Below the pieces are notes generated by a model. The model saw only the letters and a list, made by a program, of their open reading frames with translations. It was not told the origin of the DNA and searched no databases. Shown here piece after piece: positions 58,464 through 64,000 of a stretch of DNA of 64,000 bases (the first letter of the stretch is position 1; every line of letters begins with the position of its first letter). Source of the stretch: Antedon mediterranea (Eukaryota > Echinodermata > Crinoidea > Comatulida > Antedonidae); assembly GCF_964355755.1 (NCBI RefSeq), contig NC_092677.1, positions 6,763,001-6,827,000 on the forward strand, given 5' to 3'. The translations under genes were made by a program, and so were the position numbers.

Positions 58464-59479
58464 ATAATAAAAGGGAAATAAAAATAAATATTGTATATCA
58501 ATAATTTAAATTGGATATGTATGTGCGTTCTCGTGGTATTCTTGATGCTTGTTTGTGATTGTGTGTTTACTTGTCAACCTAGATATCAGGAATCAGATAT
58601 CACTGTTTATTTTTACTTTATAGAATTGTCAAAGATATATGAACAAGTAAAACAATTCTGTCATCCAGTAAGATTAAATTCAAATAAACTGATGTTTTGG
58701 AACTATATACTGTAGTCATCCAGGACTATTAGGTGTTTCTAGAAGGTGTACAGTATGGTCATACAAAAAATATGGATTCATGTGAAAGTCTAAACAATTT
58801 TTTCAAATCATTTTTCTGAACTAATTTCTATCTCTTCCTGCTAGGCTTACTACACAATGAGAAAGTTGATGTCGCCTTCAGGTGCAATTTAAACATGTTC
58901 GATATTTAAAGTTTTTAATTACTATATAAGAAATACTTTGTTTCTAAAATTATGAATGAACTCCAGACATGGATAGTCTTCTCAATCTTCCGGCAACAAG
59001 GCCAAGCAGCCTTGCTTCCGTTCTGTTCCTACAAGCCTTCGTCAACTAGTCTTCAACCTCCTAATCCTACTGGATTCTGAATACCCTACCATCTGTTGAG
59101 ACGAGTTATTAAAATATCTACAAAAAAACCTGTGCATTATTCGTAGATTTAAGCGGTTTAAAACTAAGAAAAAGTGATATACAAAAGAAGCGGCTTAAAA
59201 TAATATAAGCTACAAGATTAAATTCTTTAAAATGCCAAAAAACTTTAGGGTGGGTGTAATACCCTAGGGAGATACCCGCTACCAGTATGGTGGACCAAAT
59301 AGGGACTACTTTCATTTATTTATAGAAAAGGAATATTACATATGGTTGAAAGCATGCAGATAAGTTGGCCTTATTTAATATCTAACTACTCAAATGTTCA
59401 CTAATTCAGGCCTTGTATTTTAAGGCGAGCGAGAGTGATCACTCACCGAACACACTCCTAAAGTGTGCGATTTACAACA

Positions 59480-60905
59480 CAGGGGTATCTCTAAGATATT
59501 TATATTCCTGGGATAAGGGATCCCTGGGATAAGGACATCCCCGAGATAGGGGTATCCCTGGGATAAGGATATTCCTAGATAAGGATATTCCTGGGATAAG
59601 GACATTCCTGGGATAGGGGTATCCCTGGGATAAGGACATTCCTGGGATAAGGATATTCCTAAGATAAGGATATTCCTGGAATAGGGGGTATCCCTTGGAT
59701 AAGGATATTCCTGGGATAGGGGTATCCCTGGGATAAGGACATTCCTGGGATAAGGATATTCCTAAGATAAGGATATTCCTGGAATAGGGGGTATCCCTTG
59801 GATAAGGATATTCCTGGGATAGGGGTATCCCTGGGATAAGGATATTCCTGAGACTGAGGTAACCCTGGGATAAGGATATTCCTGGGATAGGGATATCCCT
59901 GGGATAAGGATATTCTTGAGATGGGGAAACCCCTTGAATAAGGACATTCCTGGGATAGGGGTATCCAAGGGATAAGGACAATCCTGGGATAGGGGTATCC
60001 CTGGGATAAGGACATTCCTGGGATAGGGGTATCCTTGGGATAAGGACAATCCTGGGATAGGGGTATCCCTGGGATAAGGACATTCCTGGGATAGGGGTAT
60101 CCCTGGGATAAGGACATTCCTGGGATAGGGGTATCCTTGGGATAAGGACATTCCTGGGATAGGGGTATCCAAGGGATAAGGACAATCCTGGGATAGGGGT
60201 ATCCCTGGGATAAGGACATTCCTGGGATAGGGGTATCCATGGGATAAGGACATTCCTGGGATAGGGGTATCCCTGGGATAAGGACATTCCTGGGATAGGG
60301 GCATCCCTGGGATAAGGATATTCCTGGGATAGGGGCATCCCTGGGATAAGGATATTCGTGAGATTGAGGTATCCCTGGGATAAGGATATTCCTGGGATAG
60401 GGGTATCCCTGGGATAGGGGTATTCCCAGGATAGGGGTATCCCTGGGATAGGGGTATTCCTGGGATAGGGGTATCCCTGGGATAAGGATATTCCTGAGAT
60501 AGGGAAACCCCTTGAATAAGGACATTCCCGGAATAGGGGTATCCCTGGGATAAGGATATATTCCTGGGATAAGGATATATTCCTGGGATAGGGGTATCTG
60601 GGATAAGGATATTCTTGAGATGGGGAACCCCTTGAATAAGGACATTCCTGGGATACGGGTATCCCTGGGATAGGGGTATCTCTGGAATAAGGACATTCCT
60701 GGGATAGGGGAACCCCTTGAATAGGGAAATTCCTGGGATAGGGGTATCCTTGGGATAAGGACATTCCTGAGATAGGGGAATCTCAGGATAAGGACATTCC
60801 TGGGATAGAGGTATCTCTGAGATAAGGACATTCCTGGGATAGGGGTATCTCTGGGATAAGGATATTCCTGGGATAGGGGTATCTTTGGGATAAGGACATT
60901 CCTGG
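59480..60905 (-). repeat. 34-bp (2 x 17-bp) minisatellite, open in three minus-strand frames
   Basis: The basic unit is GATAAGGACATTCCTGG followed by GATAGGGGTATCCCTGG. These are two related 17-mers, so the array is a 17-bp repeat with a 34-bp dimer period, about 42 dimers. Because 34 is not a multiple of three and the unit has no stop in any minus frame, three overlapping frames of about 390-430 codons (with SLSQGYPYPRN and IPGIPLSQE repeats) stay open. No flanking exon, signal or splice context supports translation. Confidence 0.95.
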
Positions 60906-61079
60906 GACACTGAAGTGTTGAAACAGTTCTCCATGTTTAGTTCCACAGGATATTGATGCATTAATGGGTGTCTTAAACTTTTTTAAAAAACAAAATCAAA
61001 AGTTCCAATTAAGAATGAATACCAACTGTTCAGATGTCCTATATATATTTTCTATACAAGATTGAATTTGAATATCGTT

Positions 61080-62300
61080 AATATTATGTTAATTTGTTTG
61101 TATATTATTATGTGGTCTATCGCCAACTAAAAACCACACTTCTACATTTGAAGGTGTTATTTTAAAGAGAAGAACGACGATGCTTTCAAAATGGCATATA
61201 AACACATAGTTTTCAAATTTAAAATGTTTCATTTTACATTTTCTATATGACTATGTGTATGTTCAACCTTGTATTATGTTGATTAAACACGACTCGTGTT
61301 AACCGAAAAAAACGTTATTACTGACCTCAACAGCGGTTATTTCTGCACGAAGCATGAAGAATCGCATCCAAAATGGTGTTGATAAATACAAATATAGTCG
61401 TCATTCATATATTAAAAGATACATTTTATACCAAAGTATCTTAAATAGCAATAGAACTACGTGTTACTGTTATTCTAATTGATTTGGTGTTACTGTTATG
61501 CGAAAACAATATTTACTACATCTAAAGACGTTTCACGTTTCTTGAATGTTTACACATTAAAAAATGGCGTCTATAGGGTTTTTGTTAATAATTTTTATAT
61601 ATCATTGTTATTTAAAATATAAATCGCTAAAATATTATCTGTGCTCTTAACCTTGGGTACATTATATTGATTAAACACAACTCTCCCGTCGACTAAAAAC
61701 TATAATATTGACCTCGATTATTTTTGCACATGATGACTTCACGGTATGAATGTTTCTTAAATGGCGTTGACGAATACGAATAGGAATTTATTTCACTACA
61801 TTTACCAAAAAATCTTTCTGTATTCTTGCGCGATAATACTATGAAATCATGTATGCTTTTCTGGTTTTGGCTTTTCAATCGTATTTATTATTCATTGCTA
61901 AATTCATTTATTTTTCTGGTTGACGTTCACAATTAGAATAAGACTTTATTTGAATTTAACTGCCAACTAAAAATTGTTGTAGGCTAATTGTAGGCCAACT
62001 CACGCTTTAAACTTAGTGTTGATACAGCTCTTTTAAGCAATACAAACAAAATATATTTTTAGAAAATATGGCTGAAATAACTATTCGTCTCGTATCCTTG
62101 AGTCTATATGTTTGTATTAGTGACTCTCTAAAGCAATATTAATGACCTCGAAAGCGATTATTTCCGCATATGAACCACAAGAATAAAAGCGCTTTTATAA
62201 AATGGCAACCAACGGTTATCTATTTCTATTCCCGAATGCAACAGTTTTAGTAAATATATTAAGATAAATAAAAATATCGAAATTTCAGCTGAAAACATAC
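61080..62300. repeat. Ancient diverged repeats of about 390-430 bp spacing
   Basis: Three segments share the order ATTGATTAAACAC, TATTGACCTCGA, GATTATTTCTGCACA, AAATGGCGTTGA and AATACGAATA. They lie at about 61278-61403, 61668-61782 and (weaker) 62110-62240. Similarity is patchy. Confidence 0.55.
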
Positions 62301-62453
62301 ACAATTTTAGTAATTAAAATTGTCAAAGTTTAACAATCAAGCCAAATTTCACAACTCCACTATTATAATAAAAAAACTAAAGATCTTGTAAAGAAAGAGT
62401 AAGATCAATTTTTATAAAGCATACATTTATAGTTAGGGAACATGTAAGTTTAT

Positions 62454-62645
62454 TCTACTGCTGCAGGTAATGCAGTAACACATTATACATAATACTGCAA
62501 TACATGATTTTCGTTTGTTTCAATGAAGAGGGTTATAAGGCAGTCACTACACGTATGATTTAGCAGAAAAATCTTATTAAATAATTGCATAAACAGATTA
62601 TGGAGTAAACAAGAATTAGTTACTGCAGTAACTGCAGTAGATTAA
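62454..62645 (+). mobile_element. MITE of the TACTGCAGTAACT family, copy 4
   Basis: Left TTCTACTGCTGCAGGTAATG, then CAGTAACAC, and right GTTACTGCAGTAACTGCAGT, then AGATTAA, are inverted relatives. The interior TATAAGGCAGTCACTAC matches the other copies. About 190 bp. Confidence 0.65.
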
Positions 62646-64000
62646 TTCAGAAACGGTTCCTTATAATGTACACCATAACAGTGTACATTTGAAAGATTGA
62701 ATTTTATTGAAAAATACTGTATATTTTTATATTTTTATATATTTAAAACCTAATACATTTCACCAAATACATAGCTATTTAAAATTCCATTAGACACTCC
62801 TTTGAATCGTAAATGTAAATTATTTGCGTCACGTGTAAGGTCAACTCGTTACGGCTTCACGAGTCGAATCGCATGAGCATTCTAGCCGAAAAGAATCTTA
62901 CATACACGTACAATACATGCTTCGGTTTTACTAACATTTTCATAATTATATTTCAATATGGGTGCCTGTTTTCCCCTGCCTTTTCTTTGTTTAGTTGAAA
63001 CACTGTAGTTTTTATAATATAACAACTAATTTGTTCATGTCTTTGTTTAAAAGTAATCTGAAACCACCTGTTGAAATATCAATGGGGACAGTTATTTTTT
63101 GGGTGTTTTTTAAATGTTATAAAGCAAGGTTAAGTTTTGGGTTTGCCAACCAGATGACCGTTAAATCGGCAATCACAAAAACAGAATATTTCTAATAAGG
63201 AAAAAATTGTCCTGAATAATACACCTAAAACACCAGAAAGTTGGGCATGTTTGGACATCTCAAAGGGGCTCCTATAAAAGGTGACTATAGACGAAAACGG
63301 ATTTTATCCTGTAGAACACTAGAGAATAATGAATCATTAATAATTAAAAGCAAATATTTAATTTTTTTTTACAAATGCATGCGCATTATACAGCGGTTAT
63401 TGACTTGCACAATTTCAAATGTACCCAAATCGTTCTTACGTTTTTTAATGCTGCAGCGTCACTGGGGTACGTTTACGAGTCTCAGTGGCATCACGCCCTT
63501 ATTCATTTTGTGCTGGTCAGAAAAATGTGAAGGTCATTTGATTTTTGCACTACCGGTCCCACTAGATCATAACTTTCCCAAGAAAATAATTTTTTAATCC
63601 ATTTTTTCAATTGCCAAAACCTGCTGATCTTAAAAAATTACAATCTAGCATTTCTCGTAGCTTCTATATCCGCAGGATCAATCACCAGAGGCATTGCAGA
63701 TGTTACTTTGAATTAAAATATAAACACGTTTTACGTGACCTTCAACAGCTTTTTAATAATGTAACGTAACGTTTTTTGGGTGTACAGATTGGTGAATTTT
63801 GAAAAAAACTTAATTAAATAGTTGCAATTAATACTGTGTAAATTAAATTGCTCATATCCACAAAAAAATGTGGTTTTAAATCAACTTCACAAATACATAA
63901 ATGTAAGATACGTAAATATAACAATACCATAAAACGACATATTTCTTAAAAGTTATCGTTTAAAAAATATAAACGTATGGATCGACATCATCAAATAGTT
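62646..64000. other. Intergenic DNA at the right edge
   Basis: Two plus-strand open frames of 66 and 118 codons occur (62995-63195, 63241-63597), but neither shows domain similarity, splice context or convincing composition. I see no other structure. Confidence 0.5.

Noticed and set aside
59472-60961. Three minus-strand frames of about 390-430 codons
   Set aside because: They arise because the 34-bp unit lacks stop codons on that strand. All three overlap and encode the same repeat in different register.
63241-63597. 118-codon plus-strand open frame at the right edge
   Set aside because: No domain, signal, splice context or recognisable similarity.

Overview
This window is AT-rich animal nuclear DNA. 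Small coding exons have canonical GT-AG junctions and are separated by long introns, and much of the remainder is tandem or dispersed repeat. Gene content, intron density and SINE types suggest a marine invertebrate, probably a deuterostome and possibly an echinoderm such as a crinoid. The species cannot be fixed from the sequence alone.

Three genes are recognised. The 3' end of a PIEZO mechanosensitive channel gene lies on the + strand: ten exons, 644-7709, 543 codons. A complete two-exon RABIF/MSS4 gene lies on the - strand (14690-15525). The 3' two thirds of PIGU, a GPI-transamidase subunit, lies on the - strand: seven exons, 21896-38830, with 5' exons not found. Three further genes have good structure but no firm name. 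One encodes a CUB-domain type I membrane protein (+, 16124-17857), head-to-head with RABIF. One is a two-exon gene with two Myb/SANT-like domains and a charged C-terminal helix (-, 46672-49684). One encodes a single-pass membrane protein in a single coding exon (+, 55978-56697). No functional link among the genes is evident, and nothing indicates an operon.

Region by region: 1-9.2 kb is PIEZO, with different minisatellites in successive introns. 9.4-11.9 kb is a satellite-like array of nested palindromes with a higher-order period of about 283 bp. 12-14.6 kb is intergenic. 14.7-17.9 kb is the RABIF/CUB divergent pair. 18-21.9 kb is intergenic. 21.9-38.8 kb is PIGU, whose introns hold an 18-bp minisatellite of over 2 kb, a 17-bp repeat, several tRNA-derived SINEs and a 5S-plus-tRNA composite SINE. 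39-46.6 kb is very AT-rich non-coding DNA. 46.7-49.7 kb is the Myb/SANT-like gene. 50-55.9 kb holds MITEs and a 50-bp array. 56-64 kb holds the small membrane-protein gene, a perfect 36-bp palindrome, a 34-bp array open in three frames, and diverged long-period repeats.

No CRISPR array, prokaryotic-type operon or intact autonomous transposon was seen. The most unusual items are the nested-palindrome satellite, the composite 5S/tRNA SINE, the duplicated Myb/SANT-like gene and the two unfamiliar membrane proteins.
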